A stretch of 64,000 nt of DNA, from positions 4,314,001 to 4,378,000 of the forward strand of contig NZ_CP081299.1 in NCBI RefSeq assembly GCF_019711195.1. The letters run 5' to 3'. Position numbers and translations under genes: made by a program. Of this stretch, positions 34,573-43,357 are shown one piece after another. The notes below the pieces were generated by a model that was given only the letters and a program-made list of their open reading frames with translations, did no database searches and was not told where the DNA came from. Source of the DNA: Dyadobacter sp. NIV53 (lineage in GTDB: Bacteria; Bacteroidota; Bacteroidia; Cytophagales; Spirosomataceae). Position 1 is the first letter of the stretch. Every line of letters begins with the position of its first letter.

Positions 34573-35430
34573 GAGTGTGTTGGGATATTGAAAATATTAG
34601 GGATCGTATCAACTTTGTTGTGACCAAACTTCAAAGATGTGAACAAACAGTTTTTGGAACTGACCGATCCCCAATGGGAGGCAATTTTACCATTTTTTAA
34701 TTTAAAAAGAAAAAGAAAATTAGATCTTAGGCAGGTGATGAATGCCTTACTTTATGTAGTCCGAACTGGTTGTCAGTGGAGAAACCTTCCTGCTCAATGG
34801 CCAAATTGGCAAGCTGTTTACTATTATTTTGACAAGTGGAAACGTAATGGATTATTTGAAAGGATCAACCGCGTCGTTAATCAACTGGATAGAAAAAATC
34901 AAGAAAGAGAAGAATATCCTTCCATATTTTGCATTGATAGTCAAAGTGTTAAACTGTCACCAGGAATTTTTGAAGATCGTGGAATTGATGCAAACAAAAA
35001 AGTTAACGGGCGTAAAAGACAGTTACTTGTTGACAGCGGTGGTCGCCTTTGGGCTGCCCATGTCCACGCAGGTAATATTGGAGATGGACCAGCAGCTCTA
35101 GCACTAGTACCACATATTTTGTATTATAGTGATCGTCTTGAAAAAATATATGGAGACCAAGCGTATAACGGCGTATTTGCTAAAAATATAAATGAATTTG
35201 GTTTCGATTTTGAAAAAGCTTCCCGTCCAGAATCAGCAAAAGGATTTGTTCCAGTGGCAAAACGGTGGGTGGTAGAAAGAAGCATATCTTGGACTAATTA
35301 TTTCCGCAGGCTAGTCAAAGACTATGAATATACCACATCTTCGTCAGTTGCATGGCTATATTTAGCAAATACCCAATTAATGTTACAACGAATATGTCTT
35401 AAAAACCAAACTTAATTTCCCAACACACTC
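34573..35430 (+). mobile_element. IS5-family insertion sequence (858 bp)
   Basis: GAGTGTGTTGGGA at the left end is exactly inverted at the right end (TCCCAACACACTC). A TAA target duplication is at 34570-34572 and 35431-35433. It holds one transposase gene. It replaced the last codons of the minus-strand gene on its right. Confidence 0.92.
34639..35415 (+). CDS. IS5-family transposase
   Basis: 258 residues. The N-terminal part (LTDPQWEAILPFF, RQVMNALLYVVRTGCQWRNLP) is the IS5-type DUF4096-like region. The DDE core has Asp in FCIDSQSVK, Asp in YGDQAYNG and Glu in WVVERSISW. Full length and uninterrupted, with the coding region in one frame, as in single-frame IS5 subgroups. Confidence 0.92.
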   Translation: MNKQFLELTDPQWEAILPFFNLKRKRKLDLRQVMNALLYVVRTGCQWRNLPAQWPNWQAVYYYFDKWKRNGLFERINRVVNQLDRKNQEREEYPSIFCIDSQSVKLSPGIFEDRGIDANKKVNGRKRQLLVDSGGRLWAAHVHAGNIGDGPAALALVPHILYYSDRLEKIYGDQAYNGVFAKNINEFGFDFEKASRPESAKGFVPVAKRWVVERSISWTNYFRRLVKDYEYTTSSSVAWLYLANTQLMLQRICLKNQT

Positions 35431-35862
35431 TAAAAATGCTTTTGCTTTGCTTGTCAAGCTCAAAATCTTGTTCCACACTTCTTCTGAGTAGTAATTCTGG
35501 GCAAAAATGCGACCGTCTTGCCATTCAGAACCGGGATAGATATTCGGCTCAAAATAATTTAAGGGTACTTGTCTACAAATGGCCTCGAAGTCTTCGAATT
35601 TTGTAGTTTCGCCCACTCTCAATAGCTTACTAATGTCATTTAGCGAACTTTTTCTAATCTCATCACCTCTGATATAAAGTAGCCATCTCGCATCTGTGTC
35701 ATTGACAAAACCAATTACTTTCTCGCCGACGAAATTAATTTCCCTATCAAAGGGGTGACTCCTGATAATCTGATTAAATACCGATTTGGTCATTCGGCGA
35801 CCACCTATAGTAAGCGTTTTGATTTTAATAATCTCTTCGTCAATATTTGCTTGGGGATACAT
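35383..35862 (-). CDS. Unrecognised protein, C terminus replaced by the IS5-type element
   Basis: 159 residues as read. The last 15 residues (ECVGKLSLVFKTYSL) come from the insertion sequence. Removing the element and one TAA restores KAKAFLDYLNNKQIFIAA and a stop from the DNA now left of it at 34530-34572, so the original protein had about 160 residues. No known domain is evident; there is a GGRRMTKSVFNQI helix and a mixed alpha/beta body with several Trp. It is 24 bases after the neighbouring minus-strand gene, so the two probably form an operon. Confidence 0.55.
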   Translation of the reverse strand: MYPQANIDEEIIKIKTLTIGGRRMTKSVFNQIIRSHPFDREINFVGEKVIGFVNDTDARWLLYIRGDEIRKSSLNDISKLLRVGETTKFEDFEAICRQVPLNYFEPNIYPGSEWQDGRIFAQNYYSEEVWNKILSLTSKAKAFLECVGKLSLVFKTYSL

Positions 35863-35886
35863 GAGGATTTTTTAGTGGATAGTTGC

Positions 35887-36300
35887 TTATCTTAAAATGT
35901 CCATTGATAACACTTTTTCAGGGAGCAACTGCAATTTTATATTAAAGGTATTTGAATCTCCTTGCAAGCTATGGATGATTTTTAGCTTGTCAGGCTCTCC
36001 ATAGTTCGCATCAAAACATACCTTGGCCAAAGCGTCAAAAATATCTTCATTTGCTATTTCCACATCCTCTAAATCGTTTTTATAGTCTACGTAATATCCA
36101 AGATCGTCTCTTGAATTAGAGAAATTGGATGTAGCGTTGATACTTATATCCAGAACCAAAGTTCCGGTCCATGGTTTAGTCTCACGCGCAACTATATAAA
36201 ATTCTCCAAAGAATAAATTCCCAAGTGGCAGTCCAGGAATATTAAAATCTTTAATCCACACTTTTTCTTGATCTCTTGAAAGTAATGTCAACTTCTCCAT
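35887..36300 (-). CDS. Unrecognised protein upstream in the same operon
   Basis: 137 residues from the ATG at 36300 (MEKLTLLSRDQEKVW); the frame is open to 36360 but the first part has no start signal and reads oddly. It looks like a beta-rich soluble protein with acidic patches (DLEDVEIANEDIFDAL). I do not recognise the family. Together with the following gene it may be a two-gene accessory module at the right edge of the island. Confidence 0.5.
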   Translation of the reverse strand: MEKLTLLSRDQEKVWIKDFNIPGLPLGNLFFGEFYIVARETKPWTGTLVLDISINATSNFSNSRDDLGYYVDYKNDLEDVEIANEDIFDALAKVCFDANYGEPDKLKIIHSLQGDSNTFNIKLQLLPEKVLSMDILR

Positions 36301-36596
36301 TTTCAGTATGGTTTTGCGGTTCTTCAAATCTAGTGAAAAGCAATGGAAGTTCACTGCCACTGAATTCTTTAATCAATTACTCAACAATCAGATACAACTG
36401 AGCCGAGAGGATAATCATCCGTGGTATATTTTAGTACCTGCTTTCTTTATGTTTATATCATGCCATAGTTTTTTACTACAGAATAATAAAATTGTAAAAA
36501 TCACATAACTCCATTGCAAAAGCAGATTAAGATACACAGGCTACGGTAGAGGTATAAAGCTACCAGTATTAATCTCATAACAAACCCATCTCCAAT

Positions 36597-38888
36597 ATGC
36601 ACCCCAAACCATTCAAAACCCTCCTCCCAATTCTCCTCCTCCTAACAATAACAACCCCCTCCCAAGCCCAAACCTTCACCACCGCCTACTTCAAAATCCA
36701 AATCAACAACAAAGGTTATATAACAAGTATGAAAAACGCAACGGAGACGCCACGTCAGCGGGAATTTTCTCCTGTTGACAAGCCTTCACCGTTGCTGTCA
36801 CTTTATGATGGTAAAAAGGATAAATACTACCATCCCATTAAAGCCAGCTATGAAAAAGCGAAACAGACTTTTACGCTCCACTATGCGAATGGCTCGGTGG
36901 CGATCGTTTCATTGATTGCCCATAAAAAGTATTTCAAGCTGACGTTGCTTTCGCTTAGTCCGGCATCGGGCATTGATGGGATTCAGTGGGGTGCTTACCA
37001 TACCAATATCACGAATTTATTTGGGGAAATTATCGGTGTTGCGCGGGATACCAGTGAGGCGGTCAATTATGCGATCGGGATGCTGGCGCTCAACGATAAC
37101 ACTCTTGGCGGCACTTCTGAAACCATCGCGGATGCAGCGCCTTTCCAGTATATCATCCACAGTCCGGACAAAAAATGTTTTCCGCTTCCGGCCAACCTGC
37201 ACGAAGGACAGATCTTTCCGATCGGAGGTGACGGGATCAATGATGTTGCCTTTTACGCACATAAAGAAGCGTATTATCGCATTCTGTACGGCAATGCCGC
37301 GCAAATCGATGACCAGGGCAGGATTTCCATCGCGTACCACTCGCGGGACAGGGAGCCAAAGCGTGAAGTCTATTTTTCTTTAATACCGAATATGGCTGTC
37401 AACACGCCGAACCACCTGGAAGTGCAGCCATTGCCGGGCGTCAATTACATCGGATCTTCTGTTGCACTCTGGGGTAGTCCCGACAGTACGGCGCTACTCG
37501 ATGTGATGCAGGATATTGTTTTGTCTGAAGGTTTGCCTTACCCGACGATCAATGGGAAATGGGTAAAAGATCCGTCTGCTTTCGTACCGGATGCGATGAC
37601 AGTCGGAATGGTTTATGATAGTATCCTGCCTTATACCAAACAGTTAGGCTTCAAAGCGATCAGCCTCTATGATCAGGGTTTTATCAAGCCTGATCGCGGC
37701 AATGAAGGATATCTCGATGGAAAAAACTTTGAAAAGAAACCAATAAAAATGGCATCGGGAGACAAATCCCACAAGGAGTTTTCTGAGCTGGCCGGGCAAT
37801 ACGGACTGATCATCGGCCGGACGCCCATCACGACTTCGCTGGCTCCCGGTACAGAAGATGCCAGTCCTTTCCCGAGCGACAGTCTGTGTTACCAGCAAAA
37901 GCGTTTACTGGCAAGAAGTATCGCACCGGGCGACACGGTGATTGTTGTGGACGATCCTAAATATCTGGATGAAATAGCCAGCTGGGAAGGCCATTCCAAA
38001 AACCTGAACATGATCAAAATCGGGAAGGAGCTCATTTATTATCTTGGTGTTTCGAAAAAGCCGCCTTACCGGCTCTTGAATGTGAAACGCGGTTACTGGA
38101 ACACCACTGAGGCAAATCATGCAGCCGGTGATACGATTTATAAACTTCAGGTCACGATCAATTATGGTTACGACGGGCTGATTCCTAATATGCAGTTGCA
38201 GGATAAAATAGCCGAATACTATGCGACCATTTGCAAGATTAACGGCCTGGCCTATTATGATTTTGATGGCCAGGAATTTCTGTTTAATAATGGGCATGGG
38301 TATTATTCTGTCAAACGCTTTTTTCGTAAAATGTTTGAAAAAGGCAAAGAGCTTGGTGTTCCCTATATCCGGTTTACGGGATCTACGCTTTCGGAGGGCT
38401 CCTGGCATTATCAGAGCATCTGGAATGTGGGTGGCGGAAAAAATCTGTACGATGTTGAAACCAGGGAGTGGAGCAGTGCGACCAGCCAGGGGAAAGATCT
38501 CCGGGATGTTACTTATGCCAACTTTTTTCCGGTGGGAATGGGAGCAAATTTTCCAATGAATGAGAAATCAACCGTAGCGCATTACGAACATATCCAGGCG
38601 ATTTCGGTAGGAGTTGGTGCTACTTACAGCCTTCAACTCAATCAGAAAGATGTCGAAAACTGCCCGCAGAAATATGCCATTTTCAAGGCGGTCAGAACCT
38701 GGGAAAATGCCCGTGCTGCAAAAGCTTTTCCGCACCGGATCAAAAAAGAGCTTGCTGATCCTGCTAATCAGTGGCATTTGGAAGAGGTTGGTAGTGGTGG
38801 TTGGAGGCTATATAAAACGGATATTGACGGGGTAAATTCTGTTTTGTTTGCTACGCTTGGGGGAGGAGTTGTGGATGGTGGGAAGTAG
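36597..38888 (+). CDS. Large secreted protein, glycoside-hydrolase-like
   Basis: 763 residues with a signal peptide ending near residue 25 (PSQAQ). The first 300 residues look like a beta-sandwich (YFKIQINNKGYITSMKNATE onward), as in the N-terminal domains of family 36 or 97-type enzymes. Residues about 340-720 resemble a TIM barrel, with acidic words LAYYDFDGQEF and YIRFTGSTLSEGSWHYQS that could be catalytic. I cannot place it in a known family with confidence. The export signal fits polysaccharide use. The signal-peptide coding is almost free of G on the + strand, which is unusual. Confidence 0.6.
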   Translation: MHPKPFKTLLPILLLLTITTPSQAQTFTTAYFKIQINNKGYITSMKNATETPRQREFSPVDKPSPLLSLYDGKKDKYYHPIKASYEKAKQTFTLHYANGSVAIVSLIAHKKYFKLTLLSLSPASGIDGIQWGAYHTNITNLFGEIIGVARDTSEAVNYAIGMLALNDNTLGGTSETIADAAPFQYIIHSPDKKCFPLPANLHEGQIFPIGGDGINDVAFYAHKEAYYRILYGNAAQIDDQGRISIAYHSRDREPKREVYFSLIPNMAVNTPNHLEVQPLPGVNYIGSSVALWGSPDSTALLDVMQDIVLSEGLPYPTINGKWVKDPSAFVPDAMTVGMVYDSILPYTKQLGFKAISLYDQGFIKPDRGNEGYLDGKNFEKKPIKMASGDKSHKEFSELAGQYGLIIGRTPITTSLAPGTEDASPFPSDSLCYQQKRLLARSIAPGDTVIVVDDPKYLDEIASWEGHSKNLNMIKIGKELIYYLGVSKKPPYRLLNVKRGYWNTTEANHAAGDTIYKLQVTINYGYDGLIPNMQLQDKIAEYYATICKINGLAYYDFDGQEFLFNNGHGYYSVKRFFRKMFEKGKELGVPYIRFTGSTLSEGSWHYQSIWNVGGGKNLYDVETREWSSATSQGKDLRDVTYANFFPVGMGANFPMNEKSTVAHYEHIQAISVGVGATYSLQLNQKDVENCPQKYAIFKAVRTWENARAAKAFPHRIKKELADPANQWHLEEVGSGGWRLYKTDIDGVNSVLFATLGGGVVDGGK

Positions 38889-39012
38889 GGTTGAAGAAGT
38901 ACTATTACTTTTGCAAAGGCCTATTATTAGTAAAGGTTGTTTTAAAGGTAATTCTGTTGTCGCCTGAGTACCTATTTCGTACACAACAAGCTCTTTGAAA
39001 ATTACAAAATGT

Positions 39013-39166
39013 TTGTCAGCTGAGCGGAGTCGAAGCCCGGGCTACAATGTAAATATTCATAAATTAATCACTTTACTAAGTATGTCAATGGCAGCAGAAT
39101 CGAACGTTTTTGGAGTAAGCAAAGGGCCTTCGACCGCACGGGCGGCCCCGTCCGCTCAGGCTGACA
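39013..39166. repeat. MITE-like inverted repeat element
   Basis: TTGTCAGC-TGAGCGGAGTCGAAG (39013-39035) is mirrored by CTTCGAC plus TCCGCTCAGGCTGACAA (39128-39166), with one missing base and extra GC-rich bases in the right arm. This GTCAGCCTGAGCGGAGTCGAAG word is a common Bacteroidota intergenic repeat, to my knowledge. It fills half of the gap 38889-39248, which has no gene. Confidence 0.55.
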
Positions 39167-39248
39167 ACATAACTACTTTTGAAATACCTCCTTGCTTTTT
39201 AGCGCACAGACCAAGATCATGAGAAATTCTTATCATTCACAAAAACAA

Positions 39249-39770
39249 TCAATCTTCCTCTGCGCGAAATACCCAGCCGGGTGACTGGTCAATCTTTTGG
39301 CGGAGGAGCATGTTGAGTTGAGCTGCGTGATGTTGAACGTGCCGCATGTTGTAGAAAAGGATTTCAGGCACCGCATAATTCATATCATAATCCTCTGGTC
39401 CTTCGATCCAGCGCTCTTGCATTTGATGTTCAGTCAGGTTATCAATAAAATTCCTGCACTTTTCACGTGATCTATTCAGATAGGCCAGCATTTCTTCTTT
39501 CGAATATATCCGGTTTGGAACCATATCTCCCAGCACACCTTCAACTTGTACGCCCGGCTCCGAAAAAATGAAAGATAGCGTTGACGGAAATTCACCTGTA
39601 TAAGGAATAGTCAGATAATAATCCAGCATAATCAGGCAATGGTATGCATTATAAAAAAACCTGGTATCGGTATACCAATATTCCTCAGGCCACATTTCAA
39701 TGGCATTTTTCAGTGAATCAATACTCGCTCCGAATTGAGTCCAAAGACTCTGTTTAAAGATTTCCAGCAT
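39249..39770 (-). CDS. DinB-like protein
   Basis: 173 residues of the DinB four-helix bundle. The three metal His positions are present: AYHCLIMLDYY, and HVQHHAAQLN near the C terminus. The family includes putative metal-dependent enzymes acting on thiols or small molecules; the substrate here is unknown. The N-terminal helix (LEIFKQSLWTQFGASIDSL) is as expected and length is normal. It stands alone on the minus strand. Confidence 0.82.
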   Translation of the reverse strand: MLEIFKQSLWTQFGASIDSLKNAIEMWPEEYWYTDTRFFYNAYHCLIMLDYYLTIPYTGEFPSTLSFIFSEPGVQVEGVLGDMVPNRIYSKEEMLAYLNRSREKCRNFIDNLTEHQMQERWIEGPEDYDMNYAVPEILFYNMRHVQHHAAQLNMLLRQKIDQSPGWVFRAEED

Positions 39771-40097
39771 ATTTATACGATGATTCTAAATCATTCACGA
39801 TTGTGACTTCAGGTTTTTTTGCTGATAGCAGCATGTATTGTTTCTCGGATTTATTGGTTCAAACTAACTTTTTTGGGTTGTCTTCGCAAATAACTTACAT
39901 TAAAAATCAGCTATTTTAATGTCAGGTTACTTTTCTGACCTTAAAATGCAGTTGGAAAATTCATAGCTGGCATCAAATAATGTGTATTCATATGAGGATT
40001 TATCAACTATAAATAGCCATTATAGTAGACTTTTTGTAATGTTTACATGACAAAAAGAAATGTTTACATATCTTTGTAAGAAACTAAACAACTGAAT
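39771..40097. other. Gene-free gap of 327 bases
   Basis: AT-rich intergenic DNA between diverging genes. It should hold promoters for both the DinB-like gene and the membrane protein/HTH pair. I see no gene, RNA or clear repeat. Confidence 0.5.
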
Positions 40098-40496
40098 ATG
40101 ATGGAACAGTCTAAAAAAACCGCGAACAAACAATCTGTTATTTTCGCCCTCATACACGCAGCCACTTATGTACCCGCAACATGGGTTTTAAGCAAACGTA
40201 TATTTGACCAGCCTATTTCGGTGATCATTGCTATTGTGCCAATTATTACTTTCGCCATTTTTATTTTTAAATACATCAAAGCCTTTTCAGAAATGGACGA
40301 AGTAAAGCAGCGGGTGCAGCTGGAAGCCGTAGTTATCGGTTTTTCATTGACCGTTATGCTGATAATGCTTCTGTTTTTGCTTGGACTGTGTAATTTATCG
40401 TACCCAGACTTATTTGACTTTGGAAATTTGGTGATCTATTGCTGGGCGTTTTATTTTATAGGTTGGTTTATTTCGAGTAAAAAGTACGGAGCATGA
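40098..40496 (+). CDS. Small membrane protein paired with an XRE regulator
   Basis: 132 residues with four predicted membrane helices (about 14-30, 40-60, 74-96, 108-124) and short basic tail. I do not recognise a named family, but the layout, four helices overlapped by a short Cro-like regulator, recurs in many bacteria, where the pair is often linked to membrane stress or drug sensing. The next gene starts within its last codon (ATGA overlap), so they are translated together. Confidence 0.7.
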   Translation: MMEQSKKTANKQSVIFALIHAATYVPATWVLSKRIFDQPISVIIAIVPIITFAIFIFKYIKAFSEMDEVKQRVQLEAVVIGFSLTVMLIMLLFLLGLCNLSYPDLFDFGNLVIYCWAFYFIGWFISSKKYGA

Positions 40497-40702
40497 AAAA
40501 TACGATAAAGGTTGAACGCGCGAAGAAAAACTGGACACAAGCCGACCTGGCAAAATACATCGGGGTGTCGCGGCAGGGATTAAATTCTATTGAAACTGGA
40601 AAATTTATCCCGTCTACTTTACTTGCTTTACGGATGGCAAAAGTCTTTGATACTACTGTTGAAGTATTGTTTCAACTGGATGATTCAGAGCATGAGTATT
40701 GA
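40493..40702 (+). CDS. Short XRE-family transcriptional regulator
   Basis: 69 residues, almost only an HTH: RAKKNWTQADLAKYIGVSRQGLNSIETGKFIPSTLLALRMAKVF. The short YozG/Cro type usually controls its own operon. It overlaps the membrane protein gene by four bases. No ligand domain is present. Confidence 0.88.
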   Translation: MKNTIKVERAKKNWTQADLAKYIGVSRQGLNSIETGKFIPSTLLALRMAKVFDTTVEVLFQLDDSEHEY

Positions 40703-40823
40703 TTCTATTAAGTTTGACCGGCCTTACTCACCCCGCAAACTTTTCACGGATCAGGCAACGCCGCCAGTATGACCTGATAACTCAAAGTAACAAGCTCTTA
40801 AATTCCCATTTCATCCACAAACT

Positions 40824-40862
40824 AAAAAAAGGGATCATACATTCCGGTACGATCCCTTTTTC
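40824..40862. terminator. Bidirectional terminator
   Basis: AAAAAAAGGGATC pairs with GATCCCTTTTT across a 14-base loop. It sits between the converging HTH gene and the minus-strand glycine-zipper gene and has A and T runs for both directions. Confidence 0.75.
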
Positions 40863-40884
40863 ATAAACATATTGCTGCCTTAAA

Positions 40885-41340
40885 TTAATTCGATTTATTT
40901 TTCTTCTTTTTAACTGCATCTACAATTGCTCCAGTACCGGCTCCGGCACCTGCTCCGATCACGCTGCCAATCAGCGCACCTTTTGCACGGTCCTTATTTA
41001 TTATTGCACCGGTAATTGCTCCTGTACCGGCTCCGACGACCGCTCCTTTCGCAGTATGGTTCCATCCTTTCTTCTTGGATGCGACTGGTGCTGCGTTGTT
41101 ATTTGCTGCAACCTGGCTGTTTTTTTCCTCAATTTGGGCTTCCTTTTCTGCTTGTGCCGCTGCTTCGCGTTCTGCCATTACATGATTCATGGAGTCAACT
41201 ACGGCTTGTTTTGCGATTACAACCTGCATCGAATCTATCGTTGCCTGCTTTGCTTTTAGTGCTTCTGCTTCCTGGTTAGAGCCATTATTACAGGCATTTA
41301 AAAAACAAGCGGCACATAAAATTGAAACTAATAATTTCAT
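40885..41340 (-). CDS. Lipoprotein with glycine-zipper domain
   Basis: 151 residues. Signal ends at the lipobox LNAC (Cys17). The middle (about 25-75) is an Ala/Glu-rich coiled coil. The C-terminal part has repeated GAVVGAGTGAITGAI and GALIGSVIGAGAGAGTGAI blocks, the glycine-zipper YMGG/YcfJ type, followed by a Lys-rich tail. Such proteins sit in the outer membrane or span the periplasm; their function is mostly unproven. Confidence 0.82.
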   Translation of the reverse strand: MKLLVSILCAACFLNACNNGSNQEAEALKAKQATIDSMQVVIAKQAVVDSMNHVMAEREAAAQAEKEAQIEEKNSQVAANNNAAPVASKKKGWNHTAKGAVVGAGTGAITGAIINKDRAKGALIGSVIGAGAGAGTGAIVDAVKKKKNKSN

Positions 41341-41518
41341 AATATAGATTTGGGGTTAATTAATTATATATCATAAGCCCTAAAATCATGCCACTACGTA
41401 TAATCATTTTATAAAACTATTTCTATGTATCAATTATGGAAAGGGTTTTCTTTAAACTTATTGTAGAAACTATCAAAGTCTGGCCAGATGATATTCGCTA
41501 ATATGATTATATTTGATC

Positions 41519-42406
41519 ATGCTCAAAATCTACACGCTGACCATACTTTCTTTCTGTCTGATCCAAAGTAAAGCACAAACAATTGCTGACCAGTCTGTCC
41601 GTATTAAAAGTATATCAGAAAGATGGGAGCTTGCGGACTCCACGCGCAGGGGCACTTTCCTGCTTACTTCGTACAAGCCTTTTTATTTTTCGTTAGGGCG
41701 CTGGTCAAGTAATCCCAACCGGCAGCCTTACAGCGAAAACCCGGCATACAGCGTTCCGGCGCCAACGGATTATAACCATTATGAAGCCCGCTTTCATATC
41801 AGTTTCAAGGTTAAATTGCTTCAGAAGATTTTCTGGGGAAAGGGTGACCTTTGGGCCGGATATACACAAAAGGCGCATTGGCAAATCTATAACACCGGCG
41901 TTTCCAGGCCTTTCAGGGAGCTTAATTACGAACCTGAATTAATCCTTAATTTCCCGATCCGCTATAAATTTCTCGGTTTTGAAGGCAGGACTTTGGGAGT
42001 TGCATTTAACCATCAGTCTAACGGGAGAGAGCTTCCGCATTCGAGAAGCTGGAACAGGATCATGTTTCACACGAGTATGGAAAGGAAAAACTGGCAGATT
42101 ACCCTGCGTCCATGGATCAGGCTTAAAGATACAGATGATGAAAATCCTATGATTCTGGATTATATAGGCAGAGGCGAGGTAACGGTGGTTTATGGACGTC
42201 CGAAACACCAGATCTATTTTGTAGGAACACATCCCTTCACTTTTGGATCCATCAACCGGGGCAGTGCGCAGCTAAACTGGGTTTTTCAGATTCATGGCCA
42301 TTTAAAAGGCCACGCACAGATGTCGGCAGGTTATGGAGAAACCCTGATCGATTACAATCATGCACAGAATACCTTTGGACTGGGAATTTCTTTTATTGAT
42401 TGGTGA
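41519..42406 (+). CDS. pldA: Outer membrane phospholipase A1 (OMPLA)
   Basis: 295 residues from the ATG at 41519 with a signal peptide to about residue 20 (SKAQ). The catalytic triad is intact and correctly spaced: His165-x-Ser167 in NHQSNGRE and Asn179 in SRSWNR (His to Asn is 14 residues, as in E. coli). The conserved barrel words YTQKAHWQIYN and SRPFRELNYEPE are present. It hydrolyses phospholipids that reach the outer leaflet when the membrane is disturbed; calcium and dimerisation switch it on in the model enzyme. It ends in a Trp, which fits barrel assembly signals. No operon partner is close. Confidence 0.93.
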   Translation: MLKIYTLTILSFCLIQSKAQTIADQSVRIKSISERWELADSTRRGTFLLTSYKPFYFSLGRWSSNPNRQPYSENPAYSVPAPTDYNHYEARFHISFKVKLLQKIFWGKGDLWAGYTQKAHWQIYNTGVSRPFRELNYEPELILNFPIRYKFLGFEGRTLGVAFNHQSNGRELPHSRSWNRIMFHTSMERKNWQITLRPWIRLKDTDDENPMILDYIGRGEVTVVYGRPKHQIYFVGTHPFTFGSINRGSAQLNWVFQIHGHLKGHAQMSAGYGETLIDYNHAQNTFGLGISFIDW

Positions 42407-42476
42407 GGAAGGGGAGGATGGGGGAAGGAAGAATGGGGAATGGGAGGATGGAGGAATGGTTGTATTTTATTTCTTT

Positions 42477-43357
42477 TTACTTTTTTTCGGGATATAATAA
42501 TCTTAGTGCGTTAAAAACAGCCTGGTGTGTTACTGTTGCATGGTTTTCCTGTGGTAAGTAATCAAAGTATACCTGTACATTTTTGCTTTTGCGGTTACCT
42601 AACTTCTCAGCCAGCAAATTAGCATCCACTTCCATCACATGCGCCACTGTTTCTTTTGTAGCCAGTCCGGGAGCAAGCCCTTCTTTACCAACACCAATAT
42701 AAATGTCTGTTTTTTGGGAGAAATGATCTTGTAAAAGATCCGATGACTGCGTTAACAATGAGCCGTTATCCCACCATAAACTCGGGCTGATAATGATGTA
42801 TTTACTGAATAACATTGGCTTTTTTAACAGTATTTCTGTTGCCAGTAATCCGCCCAGAGATTGCCCGATAATGGTTTTTGACGCGTTTGTTCTGTATTTT
42901 TTTCAATGAACGGCTGTAATTCGTTTTCCAGAAAAGCAATGAATTTGGCCGAATGTCCAGCGGTTGGATAGCTTTTCTTGTCAGCTTCAATTTTTGTCGG
43001 ATAGGTGAAATCTTTTTTTCTGTCGACATTAGTGATTCCTACAATAATTGATTTCGGGACACGGTCGATCCAGGAAAAATTATTGAACTGGAACAACCCG
43101 GTAATATGTATGAAGTCTTCATCGGCCGAACCGTCGAGCAAATAAACAACCGGGTATTTTGTTGTATCACCTTTGCTGTAACCTTCCGGTAGATATATGT
43201 TTAAAATTCTTTTCTCGGACAATGCGGCTGATTGAATTTCATCCACAACGCCAAGCACAAATGGTTTGCTATGATCTGTTTCATTCAATTTATTGGCCTG
43301 TCCAAAAGCAGACTTTGTGAAACAAACCAGAATAAGAAAAGCAGTTATTAATTTCAT
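42477..43357 (-). pseudogene. Esterase D-type alpha/beta hydrolase, frameshifted
   Basis: The first frame (43357-42824) has a signal peptide (LVCFTKSAFGQ), LNIYLPEGYSKGDTTKYPVVYLLDG and the start of the fold. The second frame, open upstream of 42815, holds NASKTIIGQSLGGLLATEILL with the nucleophile elbow GQSLGG, and ends at 42477. They join at a seven-T run (42897-42903); one more base gives IEKKYRTNASKTIIGQSLGG. The repaired protein would be 293 residues, like siderophore or xylan esterases of Bacteroidota. It follows the glycosyltransferase gene with which its start overlaps. Substrate unknown. Confidence 0.78.

Noticed and set aside
36308..36508. Plus-strand frame of 66 codons next to the unknown pair
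   Set aside because: It overlaps the antisense of the 36300 gene start, has no family and no clear ribosome site.
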